Shown here: piece after piece, positions 51,236 to 62,054 of the stretch | How positions within the stretch are numbered: position 1 is the first letter of the stretch | Layout of the letters: every line of letters begins with the position of its first letter | NCBI GenBank assembly: GCA_034508935.3 | Contig: CM067454.1 | Span: forward strand, 31,015,170 to 31,079,169 | Origin: Berghia stephanieae | Lineage: Eukaryota > Mollusca > Gastropoda > Nudibranchia > Aeolidiidae | Length of the DNA stretch: 64,000 bases | Direction of reading: 5' to 3' | Notes under the pieces: generated by a model | Databases searched by the model: none | The model's input: the letters and a program-made list of their open reading frames with translations, nothing else | Told to the model about the DNA's origin: nothing | Program-made: the position numbers and the translations under genes

Positions 51236-53356
51236 TTGTTTGTTTGTTTGTTTTTAGGTGTTTAACGGCGCTTTCGACACTATTTAGGTCATTTAAGCGC
51301 CCGTTTCTGTCTTTCATCAATCTTTTATCGGCCCCGAGGGGCCACAGCTGATCAAAACGTGTACTGTTGTAATAAAATCTTTATAAAATCATAATAGTTA
51401 CATGTTGGAGGAGGAGGAGGAGGTCCAATTCTGTTCTATTTGATCTGATCCCTCTGATGTTCCAGGAAATTAATCTTGTCTGACTAGGTATCCTAATTTT
51501 TTGTGGGGAGGTTAGGCAGTATGCCTGCCTTCAACCCTTTTACTTTTATTCTCCTAGGAGGAGAGACTTCCATAGGAGAAGGAGGCCCTGTGGAGGGCCT
51601 CTCGGTTTTTTTTAGGGCTGAGTTTTTTTTAACCCTTGGGACGTAAGGCCGAACCTCCAAGTCGAGGTATTCAATTCTTATTCTCGACGGGGGTCTCGGG
51701 CTGTCAAAAGTCAGGATCCAGGTGTTGGTCTGGATTGTGCTGTCGCCGCGGCGGATGCTAACCCGCCGAGCTTCGACAACACCTCCAGTTCCTCAACCAT
51801 CTCCTGCTCCGAACAGCCTACCAGATCTCTGCTTCTTATGACACCTTTTGACCTATTGAGGCTCCTGTGAGCCTCAACGGTGACTGGGATGTCAGAGAAT
51901 CTGGTACATTTCAAGAGGTTCTCACTCTCTTGTCGACCCTGCACTTGTATCATTAAAGTGCCAGAGTTGTTCCTGTTCACTGCCTTTGGTGTACCGGCGC
52001 CATTTGCTTTGAGTGCCTTGCTGATGGTGAAGATACTCAAAGTGTTCAGTTTGATGTTTTCCTCATTCGGTTGAATTACCAGGAACGGCGAGAATTTTGG
52101 GGTTGCCATTCCTGGTAAGTCATCAAGAGTCATCGGGGCAGTTATCTTTCTTTTTTTACCTGTCTGGGGTGGGGCTTTAAGGGGAGAGTTTTTCATATTT
52201 TTGGCCATGATATATATAAATTTTTATTCAACCCGGCTATATTGTGCCCACTAGCACGGCTCAGTCCCACACTTGGGGGGTAAGGCACTCACCGAAGCTA
52301 TACTCCTCAAGTCTGGCCTCCTCTTGTCCTTCCATGGTCCTTGGGAAGAAAAAAAAAAAAAAAAAAAAAAAAAAAAGGACTCGAGGGGTGGAGTTGGGGG
52401 ACGTCCCGCCTCCAGGCCTTTCTCTCGGATTGACCCTAATCTTTGCGTTTCACAAAGACTGACTGCTGATTCAGAGATGACAAACCATGATTAAAAAGAA
52501 ATTTCATGGGGGACAGGAACTAGATATGGTTTTAAATCTAGTCCTTCCAATCTCTTTGCCTAAATGGAGGGGAGTGCCAAAAAATAGATTTGGCATTTCT
52601 GCGTTGGGTAGCTCGGGCCATCTACAAGGTAGGCTACCCACCCGTCTTTAGAGAAGCGTCAAGCCAAAGAGGAGTGTTGGGGTAGAAACACCTCGCAAGG
52701 TGAACCCCCCTCAGCCTCCAGGATCAATAGCTCCTCCTTATCGGGGTCCTCTCGGAACTGCGCACCCTCAGCAGAAAGGTGCCTGCTGTGCAGGATTTGG
52801 AAAGGAATATCTCCTCGTTGAACCTATTTCAACGGTACAGGGTATAGAGATACTGGGGGATAGAAGACAGTTAAGAAGGCTTGTTTTCCTCCGTTCTTTC
52901 TCTCTCTCTGTCCTGGCAACTCAATTTTGAAAAGGAAGGGAAATTTGGAATCATTGGGGAAATGGGGTATGGAATGGAAATCATAGCTCAAATATGGTAA
53001 AAGGGGGTGGGATTTGTGCTATGCCATCGCCTTCCCTTGCTCTTTAAACTGAAACCGTCATTCCTCAAAACATCTTTTATATACTACGTTCTTGGGATTT
53101 GGGGGGAGAAAAAGTTTGGGGATGATTGCCAGGACAAGAAAAATAGCAGAATGGGTGAATGAAGCCATTCTCATAAAAAGGGCTGGGGTATGGGGGTCTG
53201 TGGAGCCACCATGTCTCTCTCACCAGTCGGGTGGTTTTTCGTTGGTTACCACCAAACCAGAATGGCTCTTTTAGTCGCCTTCTACGACACGCATGAGCTT
53301 ACGGTGGCTCAATTCTTTTCCCTCTCAGTTGAGGGACCCCGGAGACCACACGGGGT
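51236..53356 (-). mobile_element. LINE copy A, internally deleted
   Basis: Same family as copy B, flanked by AAATTGCTTGTGT at 51223-51235 and 53357-53369 (13-bp TSD). It keeps the 5' UTR (52209-53356), the ORF1 N-terminus, the end of ORF1, the start of ORF2 and the 3' UTR. Two internal blocks are gone: most of ORF2 (about 3.6 kb, junction near 51405 after TTACATGTT) and about 0.67 kb of ORF1 covering the zinc knuckles (junction near 51640). Neither junction has splice-site dinucleotides on the element strand. The (CAAA)n tail is at 51236-51254. Confidence 0.9.
51711..52208 (-). pseudogene. ORF1 (gag-like) remnant of LINE copy A
   Basis: Starts MAKNMKNSPLKAPPQTGKKR at the ATG at 52208 and continues without the frameshift seen in copy B through ALKANGAGTPKAVNRNNSGT to VEELE. 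There a one-base loss (ACACCTCC here, ACACCCTCC in B, near 51780) shifts the frame to an abnormal end. The zinc-knuckle region is deleted, so no nucleic-acid-binding protein can be made. Confidence 0.8.
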
Positions 53357-53386
53357 AAATTGCTTGTGTGATCATACCATTCATCA

Positions 53387-53520
53387 CAGAGGTGTGAACA
53401 ATAGAATTTTACCTGAACCCCTGTTAGTGTCTATCGGGTGTCTGGTTGAACGGTTTGACATAGTCACCACAGAGATGTGAATGATAGAATTTACCTGTAT
53501 CCCTTGTCATTGATATCGAC
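53387..53520. repeat. Diverged 60-bp tandem repeat
   Basis: Two units share CACAGAG-TGTGAA and TAGAATTT-ACCTG followed by similar sequence (53391 and 53467). Flank between LINE copies A and B. Confidence 0.6.
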
Positions 53521-53633
53521 TGACATCGTCACGTTCATGGTCATGGGTCAATGGTCACAATGGCTAGGTTTGCAGGTAAACTGACCAATGGTGTAATGGG
53601 TCATGGGTGAGTAATGGCTTTTTTTTTATGGCA

Positions 53634-53815
53634 GCAGCCTCTTATGGTTCTCACACTACTATGTTATGATGATCGACCCAATCAGCAAAGTCCAGTCCGC
53701 ATCTCTGCACCGTCGCGAACCCGCCGGGTAGCATTGTCACAACACACCTTTCGACTAGATGCTCTGCCGTCTCGGGTTCTTGCCCACAGCGGGTACATAT
53801 TGGACAGGTTTAAAT
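53634..53815 (-). mobile_element. LINE zinc-knuckle fragment (as at 6290)
   Basis: Reverse-oriented homologue of 6290-6568, sharing CTCTTATGGTT, TGATCGACCCAATCAGCAAA, CGCGAACCCGCCGGGTAGCA and ACACCTTTCGACTAGATGCT. Confidence 0.75.
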
Positions 53816-53888
53816 GGCGACGCTGAATAGCGACACAGTTACAACTATGTGGGCGACGCTGAATAGCGACACAGTTACAACTATGTGA
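53815..53888. repeat. 37-bp tandem duplication
   Basis: GGCGACGCTGAATAGCGACA followed by CAGTTACAACTATGTG occurs twice back to back without visible change, so it is probably recent. Confidence 0.9.
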
Positions 53889-54420
53889 TTATTTCTATTG
53901 ATATTTAGTTGATTCACGACTACTTTACACCCCTTTTTGGATTAAACATTGTACATATGTTGATTGTTCATATTGGTGAATAATGATATGTACTTCAAAC
54001 TTTAACTTTAGAGTTCTTTAAATTCTTGGAAAAAAATCTTTGTATCAATGTCCATGTTTGAGGAAAATGGCGACAGCTATGTTTACTTCCAAAGCAAAAT
54101 TGCACCGCTATGTTCATCTTATTTTACAATTTGTTGATTCAAGAACTATTCTTCGTTTAATATCGGATTAAGGGTGGTAGAATGATTCAAGATTATAAAA
54201 TAGTATCACTTCAACTTTAGACTGATTATGTTTTGTTTGTTTGTTTTTAGGTGTTTTAACGGCGCTTTCGACACTATTTAGGTCATTTAAGCGCCCGTTT
54301 CTGTCTTTCATCAATCTTTTATCGGCCCCGAGGGGCCACAGCTGATCAAAACGTGTACTGTTGTAATAAAATCTTTATAAAATCATAATAGTTACATGTT
54401 TGTTAAGTAAAAATATCTAT

Positions 54421-55821
54421 TTACAATTTCTGCAGGAGTTCACATTCCTGCAGATACTTTAAAATTGTAAGCGGATCGACCGACTGGAACAGAGACTTCA
54501 AGTCTCTGTTATCATAATGTTGTGACCTTATCTGTTCTAATTCTGTACATTCAATTAAAATGTGTTGAACTGTCAGGTCACAGTTACATGTTCTGCAGAG
54601 GGGTTTTTCATCCCTCTCCAGAAGGAAACGGTGAGTGAGGGCAGTATGTCCGATCCGGAGTCGAGTTATTTTTACCTCGTCTCTTCTTTTTAGCCCCGAG
54701 TTGGGTCTGGGGCCGAGGTCACTTTTAATTTGTTTTAATTTGTTATGTACATCTCGACTCCAGGATCGTTCCCATTCCTTTCGGACATGTTTTTTTATAT
54801 TGATCTTTAAATCCGCGTGTGGGATTTTACTGCCCTCTTGTAATTCTTGGTTCACCGCCTCTTTTGCCAGTCGATCCGCTTCTTCGTTCCCCTGGATACC
54901 CACATGACTAGGTACCCAGAGAAAACAAACTTTCTTTTTCTTAATAAATAATTTATTTGCACCTTCCAAGATACTTATGAGTCTTGGATCGGTGCAATAA
55001 AAATTTGAGATCCCCTTAAGTACGGACAGCGAGTCAGACAAGATCAAGAATTTATTTTTATTCGATCTCTCAGCCAAACGGAGAGCATTTAGGATTGCTC
55101 TCGATTCCGCTGTAAAGATCGAAACATTTCTATCCAGGCGAAGTGATCCTGTGCCTTCCGATGAGTGATAGGCACATCCTACTGCATCTGCGCTCTTTGA
55201 ACCATCCGTAAATATGTGAGTATGGTTTTTGTATGTTTGTAATATTGCTTTTAGTGTCTGTTTGTAAATATGTGGGTCTGTTTGTGATTTTTCCAGTTTT
55301 GTTAGGTCCAAATTTATGTTTGGTCTATGTATGGACCATGGTGGTGTCTTTGCCTGGACGTATGGATGTATCCTATCTAGACTGATGTTCATGTCTCCGA
55401 TGTCTTTTTTTATTCTGCAACCTAATGGTGGTGTCATTTTTGGGTGCTTGCGAAATTTTTCTTCTAGTGTCCTATCCGTGTAGTGTACATGTTTGTGTGC
55501 TGGGTTGTCGTGCAGCGATGTGACCTTAGTAACATACTGGAGAGCCAGTTTTTTCCTCCTGAGATGGAGAGGTGGCTCATCTGCCTCAGCATAAAGGCTT
55601 GCCACTGGAGAAGTGCGGAAAGCCCCGAGTGCCAAGCGCAGTCCCTGATGATGAATTGGGTCCAGCATGCCTAAGTAGGATGGTTTTGCAGAGCCGTATA
55701 CAAAAGATGCGTAGTCCAGTTTTGATCGAATAAGGGTTCGGTATATCTTTAGAAGAGTGTTTGTGTCCGAACCCATTCCATGCTCGACAGAACTCTCATT
55801 ATTCTCATTGCTTTCATGCAT
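54421..55821 (-). pseudogene. LINE B ORF2, C-terminal half with RNase H
   Basis: This frame covers the end of the reverse transcriptase (KLDYASFVYGSAKPSYLGML) and an RNase H domain with all four acidic residues visible: FTDGS, TAESRAI, LSDSL and GNEEADRLAK. A C-terminal CRTCNCDLTVQHILIEC knuckle follows. It is separated from the upstream frame by a single-base loss near 55772 (GAACCCATT here, GAACCCCATT in copy C at 63081). The apparent start MHESNENN is an artefact of that shift. Confidence 0.88.
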
Positions 55822-58080
55822 CGCAGTCTGAGATCTTTGATATGGGCGAGGAAATTTAGTTTCCTATCAAAGATCAAACCCAGGAATCGGGCTTCGTCCT
55901 TTACCTCAATTCTGGAATTGTTGAGATAAAGGTCAGGCTGTCTAATGCAGGTGCGTTTTCGGCAGAAGTGGACAGCTACTGTTTTTGATGGGGAGAAGGA
56001 GAAACCATTGAGATTTGCCCACTCCGACAGTTTGTTTAGTTGGAGTTGTAACTGTCTCTCAATGGTGTCCATACTCGATTTACTTCGATAGCATACAAGA
56101 AAGTCATCAACATATAAGGAACAGTCAACATTCTGTCTCATTGCATTCACTATTGAGTTTATTTTAATCTCAAACAGAATGGGAGACAGAATGCTACCCT
56201 GTGGAACTCCCTCTTCCTGATCAAATGGATCAGAAAAGGTGGATCCTGCTTTGACCTGAAAGGATCTGTTGTTTAAAAATGCTCTGACAAACATTGGAAG
56301 GTTTCCTCGCAGACCAAGATTGTGCAGATCTTTGAGGATTCCGAATTTCCAAGTTGTGTCAAAGGCCTTCTCAAGGTCAAAGAAGATTGCTACCAAGTGC
56401 TCACCTTTGGCAAAGGCCTCACGAATGAAGCTCTCTAGTCGAACAAGGTGATCAACAGTTGATCTGTTCTTTCGAAAGCCACATTGGAGGTCGGAGAGGG
56501 AGTTGTTGTGTTCCAAGTAGAACATCAGACGCTTGTTGACCATTTTCTCCATCAGCTTGCATAGGCAGCTGGTGAGGGAGATTGGTCGGTAGTTTGAAGC
56601 GTCCGAATGGTCTTTCCCAGGTTTTAGGATTGGAATCACAGTGGCCAGATTCCAACTAGGTGGAAAAGTCTGTGTTGTCCATATCTTGTTATAGATATTC
56701 AAAAGGACAACCAGACTATCTTGTGGAAGATGTCGGAGTATTTCATAACTGATGTTGTCAGGACCCGGTGCTGTGACATTTGTGTCACGGAGGCAGGCAC
56801 CCAACTCCTCAAGTGTAAATGGTTTGTTGTAGTCTTCGGTGTTTGTAGATGTAAAGTTTATTGGTGTGTTTTCTGCGTTTTGTTTATGGCGCAGAAATTG
56901 TGGTGTGTGGTGTGCAGACGAGGAGCTGTGCGCCAGCCTCTCGGCCAGAGTGTTGGCAATGTCTTGTTCTGTTTCAGCCACGGATCCATCGGGACGTGTC
57001 AAGTGATTTAGTGAATCACTATCAGATCCCTTCAGTTTCCGTAACATCTTCCACACCCTATTTAGGGGTGTCTGGCTATTTATTTTGGAGACAAAGTTTT
57101 GGAAGGATCTCCGTTTGTTTTCTCGGAAGATCTTCCTACACTTTGCTCGTAATTTCCTAAATGTTGTGAAATTCTCAGGGATTGGGAATCTCATCGCTTT
57201 CCTGTATGCTTTTTTCTTCTCCCGTAGGGCCGCTCGACATTCCTCTGTAAACCAGGGATTGTGTTTTCTCGGTCCACCAGAGGTTGTTGGTATTGTCGAG
57301 CTGCAGATATTTGTTAAAATATTTTTGAATTTGTCATAGCTGTCCACCTCTGTCGTAAGGAGTCTGTGACACTCCTGTGAGAAAGTTTCCCAATCTGCTC
57401 GCCGTACACTCCAACGTTTGGGCTGTGGGGCCCTTGAAGTCGGGGTGATGTCGAGGCAGACTGGAAAATGGTCAGAACCGTGATCGTCATCGATCACAGT
57501 CCAGGAGAGATCTGGAGCTAATGTAGGATCACAGAAAGTGAGATCGATGGCAGACGTGGTAAGATTGTGAATATTTACCCGTGTTGCCTCGAGACCGTTT
57601 GCCAAGTATACATCCATTTTCATTATGAAAGCCTCCACTGCCTTTCCCCTCTGGTTTGTGTCTGTGTTTCCCCAGAGAGGACTGTGAGCATTGAAATCTC
57701 CCATTATCACATAGGGAGGGGGGAGTTGGTTTAGAACTCCCTCTAGCTCGGCAGACTGGAGGCGATGATCTGGTGGGATGTACACAGAGCAGATGGTGAT
57801 TGGTCTGTGCAATGTCACTCTCACTGCTATTGCCTGTAGATTTGTTTTCATTGGTATCAAGCGGTGGGGGGTGCTCTTCTTCGTGAGAATTGAAACTCCC
57901 CCACACGCTATCTGGCCATCAGAGTGAATCAGATGATTGGCCGTATATCCTTTTACTGTGTAGTCGTCTGCTGGTAATTTTGTTTCCTGCAGACAGACTA
58001 CATCAGGATTCCTCTGGAGGAGGAGGTCCAATTCTGTTCTATTTGATCTGATCCCTCTGATGTTCCAGGAAATTAATCTT
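55749..58080 (-). pseudogene. LINE B ORF2, endonuclease and reverse transcriptase
   Basis: Open from about 58080. It reads RLISWNIRGIRSNRTELDLL, then QETKL, GGVSILTKK, VIMGDFNAHSPLWG, SAIDLTFCD and GSDHFPV, the full set of AP-endonuclease motifs. Reverse transcriptase follows with YRPISLTSCLCKLMEKMV, FFDLEKAFDTTW, GVPQGSILSP and the catalytic YVDD at 56103-56114. There is no ATG before the first endonuclease motif. The frame overlaps the end of ORF1 in the +1 frame. It breaks near 55772 by a one-base loss. Confidence 0.9.
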
Positions 58081-58095
58081 GTCTGACTAGGTATC

Positions 58096-59480
58096 CTAAT
58101 TTTTTGTGGGGAGGTTAGGCAGTATGCCTGCCTTCAACCCTTTTACTTTTATTCTCCTAGGAGGAGAGACTTCCATAGGAGAAGGAGGCCCTGTGGAGGG
58201 CCTCTCGGTTTTTTTAGGGCTGAGTTTTTTTGAACCCTTGGGATTTTTAGGTCCCTCTGGGTTCTTAGATTTTTTGGGGCTTTGAGGCCCCTCAGGGGGA
58301 TTTGTGGATCCCCCGACTGGTGTTGGTGGCTCCATATTCTGGGAAGGGGTGGAGTTTTGTTTTTTGGGGGATAGAGAGGGCTCACGGGAATGGAGATGGG
58401 GGGTGGGTCCAACATCCACGCCCATGAGGGGGAGAATTTTTTTGTTTGGGGAAGGAGGGGGGGTGGAGGTCGCCTTGGAGGTGGATGTGGAGGGGGCTGC
58501 AGGTTCCACATCTTGAACCTCCAATGTGTCAAAAAGATTTTTCTAGTCTTTTCTAGTCTGTGCGATTTTGCCATGGCTGTTTTGGTTATTACCAGCAGCC
58601 CTGGCAACTTCTGCATAACTCTTGGCAGAAGCAGCGACCTGCCGAGGGGGGCAGATCACTGCTTTTGCCTGAGCAAACGTACCGCCGTAAGTGGCTCTGT
58701 ATGTCAAGATTGCCTTTTCTTCTTGCCACTTAGGACAATCTTTCGAATGTGCTGCATGCTTGCCTTGGCAGTTCAGACAACAAGGGTCCACTTTGCAGTT
58801 TTCCTCATTGTGGTCTTCTTTGCCGCAGCGGGGGCATGTAGCTTTACGGCGGCAGTTTGTTTTAGTATGGCCGTACCGGTGGCAGTTAAAACATCTCATG
58901 GGGTTCGGGACGTAAGGCCGAACCTCCAAGTCGAGGTATTCAATTCTTATTCTCGACGGGGGTCTCGGGCTGTCAAAAGTCAGGATCCAGGTGTTGGTCT
59001 GGATTGTGCTGTCGCCGCGGCGGATGCTAACCCGCCGAGCTTCGACAACACCCTCCAGTTCCTCAACCATCTCCTGCTCCGAACAGCCTACCAGATCTCT
59101 GCTTCTTATGACACCTTTTGACCTATTGAGGCTCCTGTGAGCCTCAACGGTGACTGGGATGTCAGAGAATCTGGTACATTTCAAGAGGTTCTCACTCTCT
59201 TGTCGACCCTGCACTTGTATCATTAAAGTGCCAGAGTTGTTCCTGTTCACTGCCTTTGGTGTGTACCGGCGCCATTTGCTTTGAGTGCCTTGCTGATGGT
59301 GAAGATACTCAAAGTGTTCAGTTTGATGTTTTCCTCATTCGGTTGAATTACCAGGAACGGCGAGAATTTTGGGGTTGCCATTCCTGGTAAGTCATCAAGA
59401 GTCATCGGGGCAGTTATCTTTCTTTTTTTACCTGTCTGGGGTGGGGCTTTAAGGGGAGAGTTTTTCATATTTTTGGCCAT
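58096..59480 (-). pseudogene. LINE B ORF1, gag-like with three zinc knuckles
   Basis: N-terminal frame from the ATG at 59480 (MAKNMKNSPLKAPPQTGKKR). A 2-base GT excess near 59262 (GGTGTGTACC, GGTGTACC in copy A) shifts it. The main frame carries an RRM-like region, then CFNCHRYGHTKTNC, CPRCGKEDHNEENC and CLNCQGKHAAHSKDC, knuckles that bind the element RNA. An in-frame TAG at about 58543, next to a short AGACTAGAAA duplication, precedes a Pro/Ser/Lys-rich tail (58524-58096). Intact length would be about 460 residues. Confidence 0.88.
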
Positions 59481-59618
59481 GATATATATAAATTTTTATT
59501 CAACCCGGCTATATTGTGCCCACTAGCACGGCTCAGTCCCACACTTGGGGGGGTAAGGCACTCACCGAAGCTATACTCCTCAAGTCTGGCCTCCTCTTGT
59601 CCTTCCATGGTCCTTGGG

Positions 59619-59649
<31 letters not shown>

Positions 59650-60638
59650 ACTCGTGGGGTGGAGTTGGGGGACGTCCCGCCTCCAGGCCTTTCTCTCGGA
59701 TTGACCCTAATCTTTGCGTTGCACAAAGACTGACTGCTGATTCAGAGATGACAAACCATGATTAAAAAGAAATTTCATGGGGGACAGGAACTAGATATGG
59801 TTTTAAATCTAGTCCTTCCAATCTCTTTGCCTAAATGGAGGGGAGTGCCAAAAAATAGATTTGGCATCTCTGCGTTGGGTAGCTCGGGCCATCTACAAGG
59901 TAGGGTACCCACCCGTCTTTAGAGAAGCGTCAAGCCAAAGAGGAGTGTTGGGGTAGAAACACCTCGCAAGGTGAACCCCCTCAGCCTCCAGGATCAATAG
60001 CTCCTCCTTATCGGGGTCCTCTCGGAACTGCGCACCCTCAGCAGAAAGGTGCCTGCTGTGCAGGATTTGGAAAGGAATATCTCCTCGTTGAACCTATTTC
60101 AACGGTACAGGGTATAGAGATACTGGGGGATAGAAGACAGTTAAGAAGGCTTGTTTTCCTCCGTTCTTTCTCTCTCTCTGTCATGGCAACTCAATTTTGA
60201 TAAGGAAGGGAAATTTGGAATCATTGGGGTAATGGGGTATGGAATGGAAATCATAGCTCAAATATGGTAAAAGGGGGTGGGATTTGTGCTATGCCATCGC
60301 CTTCCCTTGCTCTCTTTAAACTGAAACCGTCATTCCTCAAAACATCTTTTATATACTACGTTCTTCGGATTTGGGGGGAGAAAAAGTTTGGGGATGATTG
60401 CCAGGACAAGAAAAATAGCAAAATGGGTGAATGAAGCCATTCTCATAAAAAGGGCTGGGGTGTGGGGGGTCTGTGGAGCCACTGTGTCTCTCCATTTTTC
60501 TCTCACCAGTCGTGTGGTTTTTCGATGGTTACCACCAAACCAGAATGGCTCTTTTAGTCGCCTTCTACGACACGCATGAGCTTACGGTGGCTCAATTCTT
60601 TTCCCTCTCAGTTGAGGGACCCCGGAGACCACACGGGG
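59481..60638 (-). promoter_or_regulatory. LINE 5' UTR / presumed internal promoter
   Basis: A 1.16-kb leader before ORF1, present almost identically in copy A (52209-53356). It contains a T-run (A-run of about 27-30 on +, at 59620-59647) and a G/C-richer 5' terminus. LINEs of this type use an internal downstream promoter. No specific promoter motif was identified. Confidence 0.6.
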
Positions 60639-60729
60639 TTAGACTGATTAAAATTTTTCTTCTTATCAATGTCAACCCAAGGAAAACAAAATGGCGACAG
60701 TTATATTTATTCCCGAGATGATCTTCTTT

Positions 60730-61545
60730 GACTAAGCCATCATACTTTCAATACCACAGACAGAATTATTATCCCACAATGAAATAATAAAGAAACTGAA
60801 AGGGAAAAGGAAAAAGGGCAAAAGACGAAGCCTGAAAATCGACTTCATAGACGAGGATTTAAACCATCACTTCGTAATAAGATATTCACTGCTCTTTCTA
60901 AGTTTGATTACGACTATAAAAATGCATATATTATTTGTATTACAGAAAAATTGCTTTCATCTATGGACACCAATATTAGTGTAGATTTGCACAGAAAGGA
61001 TAGACACACATCATTAAGGAAAAGCAAAGAGCGAAGTTGTTCCCTATATGTGAATGGTAGATGGTGTAAAATCGATTAAAAAAACGGAACTCCTGACATT
61101 GAACTTCTTTCTTTGTCTCTACGTCCAAACTACTACTACTTGCCTCCGGAGTTTCAGGTTGTGACCATTGTTACTGTTTATATTCCACCTAGCGCAAAAA
61201 TTGATAAAGCATACCAATAGCATGTAACGTCATTTCTACTACACCACCTGGACAGTCCACTAATTATCTAATCACTGTCAGCTGCCCATAGCTGGGCTCG
61301 AACAGTTTGTCACCTGCAAAACACGACTAAATAACACACTTGACCTGTGCTATTGCGAAATAAAGAACGCCTACAAAGCACTATGAAAACAACTAAGCCA
61401 CATCTGATCATAACACAATTCACTTAATACCAACATATATATCTCTTAATTAAACAATGAGAAACCAAATGTGGTACATCACATGCCTGGACACCAGAGG
61501 CAATCCAGTGACTGAATGCCTGTTTTGATTGTACTCAGTGGGAGA
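60730..61545 (+). mobile_element. Old CR1/L2-like LINE remnant
   Basis: Degraded + strand endonuclease and pre-RT region: LSLSLRPNYYYLPPEFQVVT then VTVYIPPSAKIDKAYQ, followed after several stops by LNACFDCTQWEML (the L-x-x-CF-x-x-T-x-W motif before the reverse transcriptase). Many stops and frame changes show age. LINE copy C is inserted into it at about 61548. Confidence 0.7.
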
Positions 61546-62054
61546 TGTTGTTTTGTTTTTAGGTGTTTAACGGCGCTTTCGACATTATTTAGGTCATTTA
61601 AGCGCCCGTTTCTGTCTTTTATCAATCTTTTATCGGCCCTGAGGGGCCATAGCTGATCAAAACGTGTACTGTTGTAATAAAATCTTTATAAAATCATAAT
61701 AGTTACATGTTTGTTGAGTAAAAATATCTATTTACAATTTCTGCAGGAGTTCACATTCCTGCAGATACTTTAAAATTGTAAGCGGATCGACCGACTGGAA
61801 CAGAGACTTCAAGTCTCTGTTATCATAATGTTGTGACCTTATCTGTTCTAATTCTGTACATTCAATTAAAATGTGTTGAACTGTCAGGTCACAGTTACAT
61901 GTTCTGCAGAGGGGTTTTTCATCCCTCTCCAGAAGGAAACGGTGAGTGAGGGAAGTATGTCCGAATCCGGAGTCGAGTTATTTTTACCTCGTCTCTTCTT
62001 TTTAGCCCCGAGTTGGGTCTGGGGCCGAGGTCACTTTTAATTTGTTTTAATTTG

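Larger units (their letters stand above)
54229..60638 (-). mobile_element. Full-length I/Nimb-like LINE, copy B
   Basis: 6.4 kb non-LTR retrotransposon with TTAGACTGATTA at both sides (54217-54228, 60639-60650). On the minus strand the order is 5' UTR of about 1.16 kb starting ACCCCGTGTGGTCTCCGGGG, ORF1 with three zinc knuckles (59480-58096), ORF2 with apurinic-type endonuclease, reverse transcriptase and RNase H (about 58080-54421), a 3' UTR with terminal hairpin (54261-54295), and an A-rich CAAA tail. The RNase H domain favours the I/Nimb group over classical Jockey. It is near-identical to copies A and C, so insertion is recent. Several small coding lesions mean this copy is probably not autonomous. 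Confidence 0.92.

Noticed and set aside
51236-51660. Splicing as the origin of the deletions in LINE copy A
   Set aside because: On the element strand neither junction, compared with copy B, has GT at the left edge or AG at the right edge of the missing block.
55621-55821. MHESNENN as the start of a separate LINE protein
   Set aside because: It is created by the one-base loss near 55772; copy C reads straight through the same place in the ORF2 frame.
58149-58616. 155-residue Pro-rich minus frame overlapping LINE ORF1
   Set aside because: It is an alternative frame of the Pro/Ser/Lys-rich ORF1 tail. The frame with KKSKNPEGPKNPKGSKK ends exactly at the ORF1 stop and is in phase with the knuckles.
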